From positions 62,001-126,000 of the IMG/VR virus record IMGVR_UViG_3300036715_000153: DNA of 64,000 nucleotides; one strand, 5' to 3'. The notes beneath the pieces were generated by a model. That model searched no databases. It was not told where the DNA came from and was given only the letters and a program-made list of their open reading frames with translations. How positions within the stretch are numbered: the stretch's first letter is position 1; the number at the start of each line of letters is the position of its first letter. The position numbers and the translations under genes were made by a program. Below, piece by piece: positions 8,370 to 18,564 of this stretch. Origin of the DNA: a virus.

Positions 8370-10097
8370 TCATAGCACTCGGACACGCACTTCGCCACGC
8401 GCTCCTGCACCTGCTGCACCATTCAAACCATATCCACCTCCGGATGGTGCCAAACCATTTTTAGAATTCACATTACCGCCTGCACCACCCAGAACTGAGG
8501 GGCCGCCAACAGTTGCGCCATCACTGCTACCACCGCCACCGCCATAAATTGAGCCAGTTCCATAACCGCCGCCGGATACCCCACCGCCCCCGCCACCTGT
8601 TGTAATTACATAAGTGCTAGGGGTCACCGAACCAGTGCCAGCTGCACCCTGTTCCGTTGTCACTGTATCTTTATAATTTACAGACCAGTTAGTTACGGAT
8701 GCTCCGGGAGTATGACCTACTGCGCTAGTACCACCACCGCCAGCGCCGCCGCCTACGCTACTTGTTCCGCCACCGCCTCCGCCTACACTTAATAAAGAAC
8801 CAACTGAAGACGCGCCTCCATTACCTCCTGGGTTACCTGCTGCACCGCCGGCTCCAACAGTAACAGTTTCGGTTGCGCCCATTTGTGATGCGAGCACTAC
8901 TCTGCTCGCATATGCACCCCCTCCCCCGCCATCAGTAGATACATTACTGCCACCGCCGCCGCCGCCCCAACATTCAATTAGTATTTGCGCATTGGGATCG
9001 ATTAAGGATGGTTTTTTCCACGTACCGCTAGCTGTGAATGTCTGATAATTTCGGTTGTTACTTATCTGCTTAGAGTTCGAATATGCGAATCCCATCCAAT
9101 TTGAGCCATCGCACGTCAGCACAACGGAAGCACCTGGATCGAGCGGCAATGTTGAACCATACCTGCCGGCAGCATATATTAGTTGGGCGCAGGATATTGT
9201 TACAACGCCACCTGTATCAAAATTATATATAGAAATAATCTTTCCACCATTACCCGTAGGCGATGGCAGAGTCACTGTTCCATCACTTGCGCTATTATAG
9301 TAAAGAAGATTTCCGAAATCTGTCGCTGTTAATGTTGCTCCGGCAGAAACACTATACATTGTGCCTCCGTGCCAATTTGATGCTGTCTGTGCAAAAGCTG
9401 TTGTCGCGAGTTGTGTAGTGTTAGTACCGGCTGCTGCAGTGGGTCCACTTGGCGTGCCTGTAAAGGTAGGACTTGTAGCAAATACATTAACACCGGTCCC
9501 TGTTTCATCCGTCAAGGCAGCGGCAAGTTGTGCAGAAGTAAACGAACCAAGAACAGTCGCATTGCCAACTGATGTGACGTGTCCCGTTAAGTTAGCATTG
9601 GTAGTTACTGTAGTAGCTGTAGTAGCTGTAGTAGCTGTAGCTGCGTTACCACCAATACTTAAATTTGCCACTGGAGTTGTTGAAGTAACAGCAAATGGCG
9701 GAGTTCCAGTTGCAATTGCTGATGTAAACGTACTCGCACTAAACGGCTGGGTAGCGTCACCATTCCTACTAGCCTTTGATGTAAACCCATCTACTATGTT
9801 AGTTCCATCGCCTCTTAATAAGGCAGTTGTTCCGTTTAGTAATGTTACTCCAGTACCACTAAGAGTCTTTACCACTATACTAAATCCACCAACCGTATTG
9901 TTTACTACAATATATGCGTTAGGTGTTGATGGAAGAATCAAGTTCCTAGTAGCAGTTAAAGTGCCTCCTACAGAAATAGTAGGATTAATTAACTTATCTG
10001 TAGAAACCGTGAAGTCTGCAGTATTATCATGTACGACTGCAGAAGTGCCCTTCAAGGACTTATCAATCGTAGGTGAATTTCCTATGTATCCTGTCAT
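8370..10097 (-). CDS. Tail fibre / receptor-binding protein with polyglycine C-terminal domain
   Basis: 575 residues. The N-terminal half (MTGYIGNSPTIDKSLKG...) is beta-rich and contains typical fibre linkers (GNAATATTATT, TGTPSGPTAAAGTNTTQLAT). From about residue 355 (FTASGTWKKPS) the C-terminal domain is a glycine-rich domain with many GGGGGG runs, of the kind used by T-even-type adhesins to contact outer-membrane receptors. The protein most likely sits at the fibre tip and helps fix host range. A TATAAATA element lies 26 nt upstream. The fibre identity is strong; the receptor cannot be inferred. Confidence 0.85.
   Translation of the reverse strand: MTGYIGNSPTIDKSLKGTSAVVHDNTADFTVSTDKLINPTISVGGTLTATRNLILPSTPNAYIVVNNTVGGFSIVVKTLSGTGVTLLNGTTALLRGDGTNIVDGFTSKASRNGDATQPFSASTFTSAIATGTPPFAVTSTTPVANLSIGGNAATATTATTATTVTTNANLTGHVTSVGNATVLGSFTSAQLAAALTDETGTGVNVFATSPTFTGTPSGPTAAAGTNTTQLATTAFAQTASNWHGGTMYSVSAGATLTATDFGNLLYYNSASDGTVTLPSPTGNGGKIISIYNFDTGGVVTISCAQLIYAAGRYGSTLPLDPGASVVLTCDGSNWMGFAYSNSKQISNNRNYQTFTASGTWKKPSLIDPNAQILIECWGGGGGGSNVSTDGGGGGAYASRVVLASQMGATETVTVGAGGAAGNPGGNGGASSVGSLLSVGGGGGGTSSVGGGAGGGGTSAVGHTPGASVTNWSVNYKDTVTTEQGAAGTGSVTPSTYVITTGGGGGGVSGGGYGTGSIYGGGGGSSDGATVGGPSVLGGAGGNVNSKNGLAPSGGGYGLNGAAGAGARGEVRVRVL
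9610..9643. repeat. Nine-base tandem repeat inside the fibre gene
   Basis: The unit GTAGTAGCT is repeated about three and a half times and encodes an Ala-Thr-Thr tract on the minus strand. Such a tract can change copy number without breaking the frame. Confidence 0.7.
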
Positions 10098-10123
10098 TAT
10101 TTAATTACCATTTATATTAATAT

Positions 10124-10131
10124 TATTTATA
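10124..10131 (-). promoter_or_regulatory. T4-type late promoter TATAAATA
   Basis: Exact late core on the minus strand, 26 nt before the fibre gene start at 10097. Confidence 0.7.
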
Positions 10132-10161
10132 CTAATTAATCCGAAGTAATCATGGTTGATG

Positions 10162-10587
10162 TTACCATACTACCGCTTGAACTTCTTCGACTGTAGCAGC
10201 CGCATTTACTATATTCGTCAAATCGATTAACTTCGCCGAGTATGATTGATAAGAAGCCTTACCATCAGATAGAACCTGCTTAATCTGAGCCGCAGTATGA
10301 GGTCGTTTGGCCCAAACTCCTGCTGAGTCGCAATTCCAGAAATCGACACTTTCGCCCGATGTAACAGCGCCGATTAAATTAATCTGGTCATTCTGTTTAC
10401 TTGGATATGTGTAAGCTGTACCTAGTGCGCTGGAGGAGAATCCAGAGACAATGGCAGCACCACATGAGGCTGTCAGGATTTCAATCTGTGTAGCTTTAAC
10501 GAAGGTTAATATTTCATCCTCAGTATAAACAATTGGGTTTGCAGGGGGTGGAAGACCATTGTGAGGCCATTGTGTGATGTCTGTCAT
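10162..10587 (-). CDS. DUF4376-type tail fibre-associated protein
   Basis: 141 residues. The centre and C-terminus (LGTAYTYPSKQNDQINLIGA, then VWAKRPHTAAQIKQVLSDGK) match the DUF4376 pattern common in small proteins next to phage tail fibre genes, many of which act in fibre assembly or attach to the fibre. The N-terminus (ITQWPHNGLPPPANPIVYTE) is a short Pro-rich linker. It lies between two fibre genes with 9 nt separating it from the upstream one, fitting a chaperone or accessory role. Confidence 0.75.
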   Translation of the reverse strand: MTDITQWPHNGLPPPANPIVYTEDEILTFVKATQIEILTASCGAAIVSGFSSSALGTAYTYPSKQNDQINLIGAVTSGESVDFWNCDSAGVWAKRPHTAAQIKQVLSDGKASYQSYSAKLIDLTNIVNAAATVEEVQAVVW

Positions 10588-10596
10588 ATTTTTCCT

Positions 10597-12078
10597 TTAA
10601 ACCGTTGTCATTACACGATTACCTGTGCCTGTATTTGCAATAGCAGCAAATACAGTTCCGTTCCATGCTATACCGAGCCAATTATTATCAGCCGCACTAG
10701 CTCTGATCGTCCAGGTAATACCATCTGGTGATGTCATTACTCTGTTACCTGTACCGGCATCTGCAACTGCTGCAAATACCGTACCGTTCCACGCTATACC
10801 TGTCCAATCAATATCGGCTGCACTAGTCCTTATCGTCCAGGTAATACCATCTGGGCTAGTCATTACACGATTACCTGTTCCGGTATATGCAACAGCCGCA
10901 AATACAGTTCCGTTCCATGCTATACTGTACCAATTATTATCAGCTGGAGAAGTTCTGATCGTCCACGTTATTCCATCTGGGCTAGTCATTACTCTGTTGC
11001 CTGTACCAGTCTCAGCAACAGCAGCAAATACTGTGCCGTTCCACGCGATAGCGCGCCAAGAATTATCAGCTGCACTAGCTCTGAGTGTCCAGGTAATACC
11101 ATCAGGACTAGTCATTACTCTATTGCCAGTGCCTGTATATGCAACAGCAGCAAATACGGTGCCGTTCCACGCTATACCACTCCAACTATTATCGGCTGCA
11201 CTAGTCCTTATCGTCCAGGTAATACCATCTGGGCTAGTCATTACACGATTACCTGTTCCGGTATATGCAACAGCCGCAAATACCGTTCCATTCCACGCAA
11301 TAGCGCGCCAATTATTATCAGCTGCACTAGCTCTGAGCGTCCAGGTAATGCCGTCCGGCGATGTCATTACACGATTACCTGTTCCGGTATCTGCGACAGC
11401 TGCAAATACTGTACCGTTCCACGCGATAGCGAGCCAATTATTATCAGCTGCGCTAGTTCTCGAATTCCACCTAGACCCAGTTATCCGAGAATCTGTATAT
11501 TTCGATGTTTCGACTACCTGTCCACCATAACCTTGTATGCTGGTTGGTGGCGATGCCCATGCTCCAGCTGTTACTTGAGATGTTAGAATAAAACCAATTA
11601 GTCTATAAGGTAAATTTGTCCTGGCAGTGGTCGAATAAGCAACCGTCGAATAGTCAGATGATGTACTAATTGCTGTGGTTGATATTAACCCAGTTTCGGA
11701 TAAATCTATAGCCAACTGACCAGCAGAGTTTACAACGAATAGCTCTGCTGTACCGCCGTTGTTCATGACGCCTACGATAAGACGAGCACCCACATTACTG
11801 AATGTTCCTAGTGTAGCTGTCGACGGAACTACCAGATTATCGGGAGTAGCATTAAACGAGCTAACACTACCACTGCCAAGCGTAGCAGAACGGAAGGTCA
11901 TGTATTTTGCTGATGCGCCGATTGTTAAAGCATTAGATGCAACTGTTGCAGTTATAGTAGGAAGTTCGTCATTAGTAACTAGAACAGGATCGCCTGCACT
12001 ATTTACCACGATACTATTACCTACATTGCTAGACTTGAAAAGTCGGGCTAACTTTGATATTGAAAAAGCGTTAGACAT
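10597..12078 (-). CDS. Tail fibre protein with seven-fold repeat (predicted beta-propeller)
   Basis: 493 residues. The N-terminal 200 residues look like a fibre shaft or attachment domain (MSNAFSISKLARLFKSS...). From about residue 208 to the end there are seven near-identical repeats of 42 residues with the core IAWNGTVFAAVA-x-TGTGNR and the turn SPDGITWT. Seven four-stranded repeats fit a closed seven-bladed beta-propeller, a fold often used to bind sugars. The last repeat ends abruptly at NRVMTTV, so the ring may be closed with strands from the first repeat. Promoter and hairpin repeat lie upstream. Confidence 0.85.
   Translation of the reverse strand: MSNAFSISKLARLFKSSNVGNSIVVNSAGDPVLVTNDELPTITATVASNALTIGASAKYMTFRSATLGSGSVSSFNATPDNLVVPSTATLGTFSNVGARLIVGVMNNGGTAELFVVNSAGQLAIDLSETGLISTTAISTSSDYSTVAYSTTARTNLPYRLIGFILTSQVTAGAWASPPTSIQGYGGQVVETSKYTDSRITGSRWNSRTSAADNNWLAIAWNGTVFAAVADTGTGNRVMTSPDGITWTLRASAADNNWRAIAWNGTVFAAVAYTGTGNRVMTSPDGITWTIRTSAADNSWSGIAWNGTVFAAVAYTGTGNRVMTSPDGITWTLRASAADNSWRAIAWNGTVFAAVAETGTGNRVMTSPDGITWTIRTSPADNNWYSIAWNGTVFAAVAYTGTGNRVMTSPDGITWTIRTSAADIDWTGIAWNGTVFAAVADAGTGNRVMTSPDGITWTIRASAADNNWLGIAWNGTVFAAIANTGTGNRVMTTV
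10600..11457 (-). repeat. Seven tandem 126-bp coding repeats
   Basis: In-frame direct repeats of 126 bp encoding the 42-residue propeller units. Units differ mainly at one or two positions per blade, such as the residues after W in the NNW / NSW / IDW segment. Confidence 0.9.
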
Positions 12079-12152
12079 TTATTATTTCCTTTACTGTGGA
12101 ACCTCTCAGTTCCTATTGAAGTCTGGTTAAAATCGTTAACCAATCAACATTT

Positions 12153-12160
12153 TATTTATA
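12153..12160 (-). promoter_or_regulatory. T4-type late promoter TATAAATA
   Basis: Exact late core, 74 nt before the propeller-fibre start at 12078 and directly abutting the dispersed hairpin repeat at 12160-12205. Confidence 0.6.
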
Positions 12161-12205
12161 ACAGGTGCATAAAACGTAACAGTCTTTAGCTGTTACGCAG
12201 CCGAC
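12160..12205. repeat. Dispersed hairpin repeat, copy A
   Basis: AACAGGTGCATAAAAC, then the palindrome GTAACAG-TCTTTAG-CTGTTAC (12176-12196), then GCAGCCGAC. On the minus strand it follows the stop of the 12207-13592 gene and continues as GTTTTATGCACC, so this copy could also terminate transcription. Confidence 0.85.
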
Positions 12206-12206
12206 T

Positions 12207-13592
12207 TTATATATCCGACGACAATATAATTTTATTTGTGGCAGTATTATTGTTTCTTAGTCCGCAAACCTGTCCTGTGACTAAACCAGAAGCAACATTA
12301 ATAATTAGATTTAACTTGTTGGTGTCTGCAGTTGCCGAGCCGTTTATAGCAATAGAAGTAGTTGTTACTCTACTAACCCCCACCTCTAACTCGAATAGGT
12401 TAGCAGTAAGTGTATTTTCTATCACAGGGATAGATATCATCCCACGAACATCAACCTCGACCAGTGCGCTTGATGCAGATATACACTGACCATTTCCAAT
12501 TTGTCCATATAACGAAGTATTACCTATGTTTCGTACACGCTCCTGACACCTAGCCAACATCTCAGCTCTGCTAACTGAGGCTGATGTGGGTTGAGTGCCT
12601 TTATTAATTCTCATGTTTGAAATAGCCCAGACGTTTCCTACTGTAGCTAGGTCGTTAACTTGGTTGGCAGTGCATCTATAACCTCCTGCTATCCACTGAT
12701 CGACTGATGCGGTTTGATAAGTAGAACCGCCAGAATGAGATATCATTAATCTTACTCCAATCCCTGTAGTATAATTCCACGTTCCAGCAGTGGGTAATCC
12801 ACCTACTACAGTAAATTGATATTCATTCCACGTGTTTGCTACGGCGACATTAATCTCATGTACATAGGATAGATCGGCACCACTATTTGTGAGCGCTACG
12901 CCATGAATACCAGCAAGCGGAAATTTTGCCCAGAATGCTACCGTGAAGGTATTACCAACTAGATCGTAATTAACAATATCGTAGCCTGTAATTTTATGGT
13001 TATCCACCATCGTATCGCTTGCCACAGTTGTAGTATCTGCCGTTGTGACTGTAACTTGCCGCGATTTTCTACCCGTCGTATGACCAGTTCCTTGACTTAC
13101 ATCTAATACTGCTGATGTCGAATTTCCATTTGACCAACCATCAAGATCGCCTGCTGTATTTGCCGCTGATACAAAGCTAGTCCCGCGCTGAGCAATATCA
13201 AAATTTGGATTCAAGGCAGCGTTGGGCGTGGAGATTGTTGCCCCATTAATTGTTGAGGCGGAGAACTGCTGAGCAGAATCGCCGGCTAGATTAGCTTTAC
13301 CTGCAAGCAACACATCTGCATCAGATTTGCTATAACTGTTTACAGGTGCATCGGCGTATCTAGCAAGTGCAAATACCTCGTCACCTACCGATAGCGGAAC
13401 AGTCATTGTAAAGGAAGTACCACTAGTAGCAGTATAATCCACAGCACTCGATTGAATTGCTCCGTTTACGAATACATCTAAAAAACCAGGAGTATATCCA
13501 ATATTGAATACTGTCTGTCCAGCAGTAGCAACAACGGTTTGTCTATTCTCGTTGTTGGATGACGAAACGGGCTCTTTACCGATATATGACAT
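12207..13592 (-). CDS. Tail fibre protein with carbohydrate-binding-like domain
   Basis: 461 residues. The N-terminus (MSYIGKEPVSSSNNENRQTV) and following beta repeat (GYTPGFLDVFVNG... VGDEVFALARY) are typical of phage fibre attachment modules. LNPNFDIAQRGTSF begins a jelly-roll domain often seen in phage fibres. A helical RAEMLARCQER segment near residue 345 precedes a C-terminal beta domain. Likely a fibre or baseplate-proximal adhesin. One base separates it from the next upstream gene. Confidence 0.8.
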   Translation of the reverse strand: MSYIGKEPVSSSNNENRQTVVATAGQTVFNIGYTPGFLDVFVNGAIQSSAVDYTATSGTSFTMTVPLSVGDEVFALARYADAPVNSYSKSDADVLLAGKANLAGDSAQQFSASTINGATISTPNAALNPNFDIAQRGTSFVSAANTAGDLDGWSNGNSTSAVLDVSQGTGHTTGRKSRQVTVTTADTTTVASDTMVDNHKITGYDIVNYDLVGNTFTVAFWAKFPLAGIHGVALTNSGADLSYVHEINVAVANTWNEYQFTVVGGLPTAGTWNYTTGIGVRLMISHSGGSTYQTASVDQWIAGGYRCTANQVNDLATVGNVWAISNMRINKGTQPTSASVSRAEMLARCQERVRNIGNTSLYGQIGNGQCISASSALVEVDVRGMISIPVIENTLTANLFELEVGVSRVTTTSIAINGSATADTNKLNLIINVASGLVTGQVCGLRNNNTATNKIILSSDI

Positions 13593-13593
13593 G

Positions 13594-14136
13594 TTAAGTC
13601 CTCACTGCTATTGACATGTCGATATTCAATGTATTAGCAGAGCTTACACTAATAAACAGTTTTTCTCCTGCCAGCAGAGTGAGTTTCGGCATGGGTAGCG
13701 CACCACCGTAGGGGATAATGATATTGTTAAATATATTACTATAGGTCACTCCATCAACAAGGAGTCGATCGACTGTTACCAGACGATCGAGCTTTGATAC
13801 GTCATCAATGTTAGATACTGTACCAGTGAATATGGTGGCTGTAAGTCCAGCAGTTGAAGCTGTGGTATAAACTAAAACCCTACCTAAGGTGACTGTGGTC
13901 GAAGCGATCGTTGATTGTGTTACAGATAGGTTATACGTACCAGTTCCACCTGTGCCTGTACCTAGAGATGAGATAGTTGTACCTGCTACAATTCCAGCCA
14001 CGTGGACTAGCTGACCGACTGCTACAGCTCCAAGTGTAACGGAGGTTACCGTCAATACTGTGCCTGATATTGAACCTACTACTACAGCCGATCCAATATT
14101 GGGTTTAAGATTTATTGCATTGAGTGCTATTGTCAT
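13594..14136 (-). CDS. Small virion structural protein with beta module
   Basis: 180 residues. Residues about 13-90 form the module GSISGTVLTVTSVTLGAVAVGQLVHVAGI... TGTYNLSVTQS, closely related in pattern to segments inserted in gp15 and gp5 of this phage. The C-terminal half (VYTTASTAGLTATIFTG... LTLLAGEKLFISVS) is another beta domain. Probably a fibre-associated or decoration protein. Confidence 0.7.
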   Translation of the reverse strand: MTIALNAINLKPNIGSAVVVGSISGTVLTVTSVTLGAVAVGQLVHVAGIVAGTTISSLGTGTGGTGTYNLSVTQSTIASTTVTLGRVLVYTTASTAGLTATIFTGTVSNIDDVSKLDRLVTVDRLLVDGVTYSNIFNNIIIPYGGALPMPKLTLLAGEKLFISVSSANTLNIDMSIAVRT

Positions 14137-14142
14137 ATTTTA

Positions 14143-14337
14143 TTATCCACCGAAAAGTAGCGCGTTCAAGAAAGAATCATCAGCTGCTGTTGCTTTCACT
14201 TCATTGACTGCAGCAACGATAGATGATGTGTCCGCTGTTGTTAATAGAGTTATATCACCTACTGCACTATCAGTTGCATTAGTGTTAGCCCGCCACTCAT
14301 CGAACGTATTATCTAAGGTAGTTTGGTGTATAGTCAT
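14143..14337 (-). CDS. Short fibre-type N-terminal domain protein, 64 aa
   Basis: MTIHQTTLDNTFDEWRANTN... AAVNEVKATAADDSFLNALLFGG. The pattern of a DNTFDEWR segment followed by an AVNEV helix is common at the N-termini of T4-like fibre or neck-whisker proteins, but here it is a free small protein. A late-type promoter lies 29 nt upstream. The adjacent gene is 7 nt downstream. Confidence 0.65.
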   Translation of the reverse strand: MTIHQTTLDNTFDEWRANTNATDSAVGDITLLTTADTSSIVAAVNEVKATAADDSFLNALLFGG

Positions 14338-14365
14338 ATAGTGTAACCTTGTTATTTATCTGTTA

Positions 14366-14373
14366 ATTTAGTT
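14366..14373 (-). promoter_or_regulatory. Late-type promoter AACTAAAT
   Basis: Minus-strand AACTAAATTA 29 nt before the start at 14337, overlapping the end of the terL C-terminal ORF. Confidence 0.5.
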
Positions 14374-15813
14374 GACGTTATGCCAAACTATTCCACCACG
14401 AACTTCTGTTTCTGGTTCGTCTCTCGCCATCGCAATAGATAGTATCTGTGGTAACATATCGTGTGCTAGTCTATCTTTATATGCAGCTAATACTGCCGCT
14501 CTCGCATCGCTGTTGTTGAGCGATTTAAAATATTCTTGAGTTGTAGCCCAAGCAAATAACACGATCGTCATAACCATATCGTCGTGTGCATTATCGTCTG
14601 CCTCGTACGAAGATCCTTTACTAATAAACGTAGAGAACTCTGAAATCGTCGCTTCGTCGTTTATAATAAGCAAGTCTGACTCGATAATCTGTTTTGCATT
14701 CGAACAACCGATGCGCTTCGTACGCTTGTCTGTCCTCAATCCGTTCTGCTGTTGCATTGATGCACCAGACATTAACTGTTGTCCGTGTTTAGTAGATTGC
14801 CCTACCCACGCAACGTTCTCGTAACCAAACTCATATACTAGCGTATCTGCGACTTGTTTACCCGTAGACTGAATCTCAATCAATACAAATGCTGTGTTAT
14901 ATTTAGTTGCAGTTTGATATATGAAGTCCGGGAATACCATAGGATTCATTCTATTATTCTTATACGTTGCGACCTGATTATACGGTTTAGCCGTAATGTC
15001 TATTACGCTGAATGCAGACGAATCCCCACCCACACCTTCAGAGCAGTCGACTGTCATCATGTATTGGTGACCTTCAATCGGGGATTGGTATATTTTTAAA
15101 TTGTTATGAATTAGTTCTGGATTAGCGTGTACTAGCTTGCGTAGTGTTTGTGAGTTTAATAGCGTACCAGATGAACCGATAAACTCTGCACCAAACTCTT
15201 GGTCGAACGTTTCTTGACCAATGTTAGAAATCGTATCTGCTTTCCATTTCTCATCTCTACCCGGTACGTCCCACCAGTTGATAGAGTTGGCTACGAACAG
15301 CGAACGTTTTGACTCCGCGTCTACCCACAGCTTATAGAAATGATTCAGACCTTTGGGTGTAGACACCAAGATAACCTTAGTTTCTTGACCAGATGAAATA
15401 GTGGGATATACTGAGTCCCAGAACTCTGCCCACTGAGTGCCCATGATAAAAGCTACCTCGTCTACAAACAGCAGACTGATGGACGTATTGTGTGAAACTA
15501 TTCCGTTGGCATAATATTTATTATCTTTAACCACGAATGCAGGATCGTACATCTTCTTACTACAGTTTATAATAGTTTTACTCGATACTTTACTTATACC
15601 CGATTCTGTCACTAACGCTGCACCATTGCGAATAGATGATGCCTTTTTCCATCCTCGATCAGTCATTAACGGGTGGTTGGGAGTTACTTCTATAGAATTA
15701 CCATTGATTGTCTCGAATTTAATAGTTTCGTCTGTGTCATATACAGCGACACCCGAAAAATCGGACCACCCGTCTGGTGTAAGTATTTCCCAATCGGTGT
15801 TATTTAGAAACAC
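14368..15813 (-). CDS. terL: Terminase large subunit, C-terminal part preceded by split-intein C-half
   Basis: 481 residues from a GTG at 15813 preceded by GGCGGA. Residues 1-109 are an intein C-half: MFLNNTDWEILTPDGW start, block B-like TPNHPLMTD (44-52), and the terminal YYANGIVSHN (100-109) ending in the essential His-Asn. Thr110 is the first extein residue. Residues 110-481 continue TerL: Walker B LLFVDEVAF (114-122, Asp118-Glu119), coupling motif STPKG (151-155), and the packaging nuclease with Asp256 (MTVDCSEG), Glu313 (LIEIQSTG) and Asp411/412 (AHDDMVMT). Joined to the N-part it gives a 548-aa TerL of normal length. The intein fragment closely resembles the AceL-TerL C-half, which also starts MF and ends VSHN. 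Confidence 0.93.
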   Translation of the reverse strand: MFLNNTDWEILTPDGWSDFSGVAVYDTDETIKFETINGNSIEVTPNHPLMTDRGWKKASSIRNGAALVTESGISKVSSKTIINCSKKMYDPAFVVKDNKYYANGIVSHNTSISLLFVDEVAFIMGTQWAEFWDSVYPTISSGQETKVILVSTPKGLNHFYKLWVDAESKRSLFVANSINWWDVPGRDEKWKADTISNIGQETFDQEFGAEFIGSSGTLLNSQTLRKLVHANPELIHNNLKIYQSPIEGHQYMMTVDCSEGVGGDSSAFSVIDITAKPYNQVATYKNNRMNPMVFPDFIYQTATKYNTAFVLIEIQSTGKQVADTLVYEFGYENVAWVGQSTKHGQQLMSGASMQQQNGLRTDKRTKRIGCSNAKQIIESDLLIINDEATISEFSTFISKGSSYEADDNAHDDMVMTIVLFAWATTQEYFKSLNNSDARAAVLAAYKDRLAHDMLPQILSIAMARDEPETEVRGGIVWHNVN

Positions 15814-15926
15814 GAATCCGCCCGAGCTGGTAAGAAGTTAACTAACAAGTCGTGACGGTCATGCATCACTTCCCCGTGATTTACATCGATCGACAGCTTA
15901 GTTATGTAAAATGATTGAGTCATCAT
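15804..15926 (-). CDS. 40-aa ORF leading into the intein C-half gene
   Basis: MMTQSFYITKLSIDVNHGEV is the first half; it ends PARADSCF and overlaps the GTG start of the intein C-half ORF by 10 nt in another frame. A strong AAAGGAG lies 8-14 nt before the first ATG, stronger than the site of the GTG itself. It could be a leader for translational coupling, or the relic of a gene that once lay between the intein halves. No family recognised. Confidence 0.5.
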   Translation of the reverse strand: MMTQSFYITKLSIDVNHGEVMHDRHDLLVNFLPARADSCF

Positions 15927-15945
15927 TGAAATCTCCTTTATCTTT

Positions 15946-15979
15946 GGTGCATAAAACGTAACAGTCTTTAGCTGTTACG
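15946..15979. repeat. Dispersed hairpin repeat, copy B (left boundary of the insertion)
   Basis: GGTGCATAAAAC followed by the palindrome GTAACAG-TCTTTAG-CTGTTAC at 15958-15978. It adjoins the tnpA remnant and lies just upstream of the ribosome site of the 40-aa ORF. Confidence 0.85.
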
Positions 15980-15988
15980 ATGTAGCAC

Positions 15989-16165
15989 CTATCCCTGATT
16001 TAAAATATACTGTTTTACTGTCTCCGTTGATGCTTGTCCAGTCGATGCTACAAAATATCCATTAGACCAAAAAGTTCTTTCTTTCCAAAAATATTTAGAA
16101 AGATCAAAATGTTTCCAAATTTCAATAGTTGTTTTCCATAATATATTATTTAGTGAAATATATTT
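15989..16165 (-). pseudogene. tnpA: Remnant of Y1 transposase TnpA (C-terminal fragment)
   Basis: In-frame minus-strand codons between a TGA (ending at 16166) and a TAG at 15989 encode about 58 residues including KYFWKERTFWSNGYFVAST and ETVKQYILNQG. This is the C-terminal pattern of IS200/IS605 Y1 transposases (FWS-x-GYFV, then the helix with the catalytic Tyr, here in VKQYI). No start codon and no N-terminal HUH half can be found before the tnpB gene, so it is a truncated, inactive copy. Mobility would need TnpA in trans. Confidence 0.75.
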
Positions 16166-17379
16166 TCAATTTATAGTGAAATATTAAAAATGATAACTAA
16201 ATAGTAGTATGGAATTCAAAGCATACAAATTCAGAATATACCCAACAAAGGAACAAGAGAAAACTCTTGCTAAGTTCTTTGGTGCCAAACGATGGATTTT
16301 TAATCATTATCTTCACGAAAATAAACAACGCTTTCAGAATAAAGAAAAGCACCTTTCTAATTTCGATATTAACTATGATATTACAACTCTTAAAACATTA
16401 GAAGAAACTTCTTGGTTAAAAGAAATTGATTCTATATTACTACAGAACGCCAGTGAAGATTTACACACTGCATATTCGAATTTCTTTAATTCTATAACTG
16501 GTAAACGTAAAGGTCCTTCTATTTCGATCCCTAAGTATAAGTCGAAATATGATAAACAATCATATCGTACTCGCGGTGTAAAGGTGAACTTCGACGATAA
16601 TATAATAACTTTACCAAAAATTAAGAAAGTCAAGGCAGCTATTCATCGTAAATTCACTGGTAATATTAAATCATCGACAGTTTCAAAAACTGCATCTGGT
16701 CAGTATTATATTTCAATACTCGTTGAGGAAGATATTAAACTACTTCCTGCATCTGGTATCGAAATTGGTATTGATCTTGGTATCAAAGACTTGTGTATTT
16801 TGTCTAATGGTATCAAGTTTCAATCTCCTAGAATATTACTAGCAAAAGCCACGCTAGAATTAAAGAAGCAACAACGTAAACTAAGTAGAAAGCAAAAGAA
16901 TTCTAAAAATAGAGCCAAGCAGAAAATTAAGGTAGCTAAAGCATATCAACGAATAACAAATATTCGTAATGCTTACTATCACGAAATTTCTAATTATCTC
17001 GTTACGAATTTCGATGCAATATACATGGAAAGTCTCAATGTAAAAGGAATGCTAAAGAATCGTAAATTAAGTAGATCAATTCAAGAGTCTAGTTGGTCGA
17101 CATTAGTTAATATGATTCAATATAAAGCAGGATTTTACGGTAAAACTTTTCATCAAATTGGTAGATTTGTTCCTTCGACAAAAACATGTTCGTGCTGTAA
17201 TCATAAATTAGATTCGATTTCTCTTTCTACTAGAGAATGGTCTTGTCCGGTGTGCAATACACTTCACGACAGAGACCTGAATGCAGCATCGAATATTAAA
17301 AATTTCGGTCAATTAGATGTATATGATCGAATAATACCTTCACGTGCATCAAGTGAAGTGGAACTAAAAATTCCAGCGG

Positions 17380-18560
<1,181 letters not shown>

Positions 18561-18564
<4 letters not shown>

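Noticed and set aside
9361-10104. 247-codon plus-strand ORF opposite the fibre gene
   Set aside because: It is low-complexity Val/Ala-rich, a mirror of the Thr/Gly-rich fibre codons, with no ribosome site or family resemblance.
10600-11530. CRISPR-like array or antisense gene of 301 codons on the plus strand
   Set aside because: The 126-bp repeats have no spacers and encode the fibre on the minus strand; the plus-strand frame is a shadow produced by the repeats.
16195-16202. AACTAAAT before tnpB as a late promoter
   Set aside because: It is only 6 nt from the ATG, outside the spacing seen at other sites, and lies within very AT-rich IS sequence where such a match is likely by chance.
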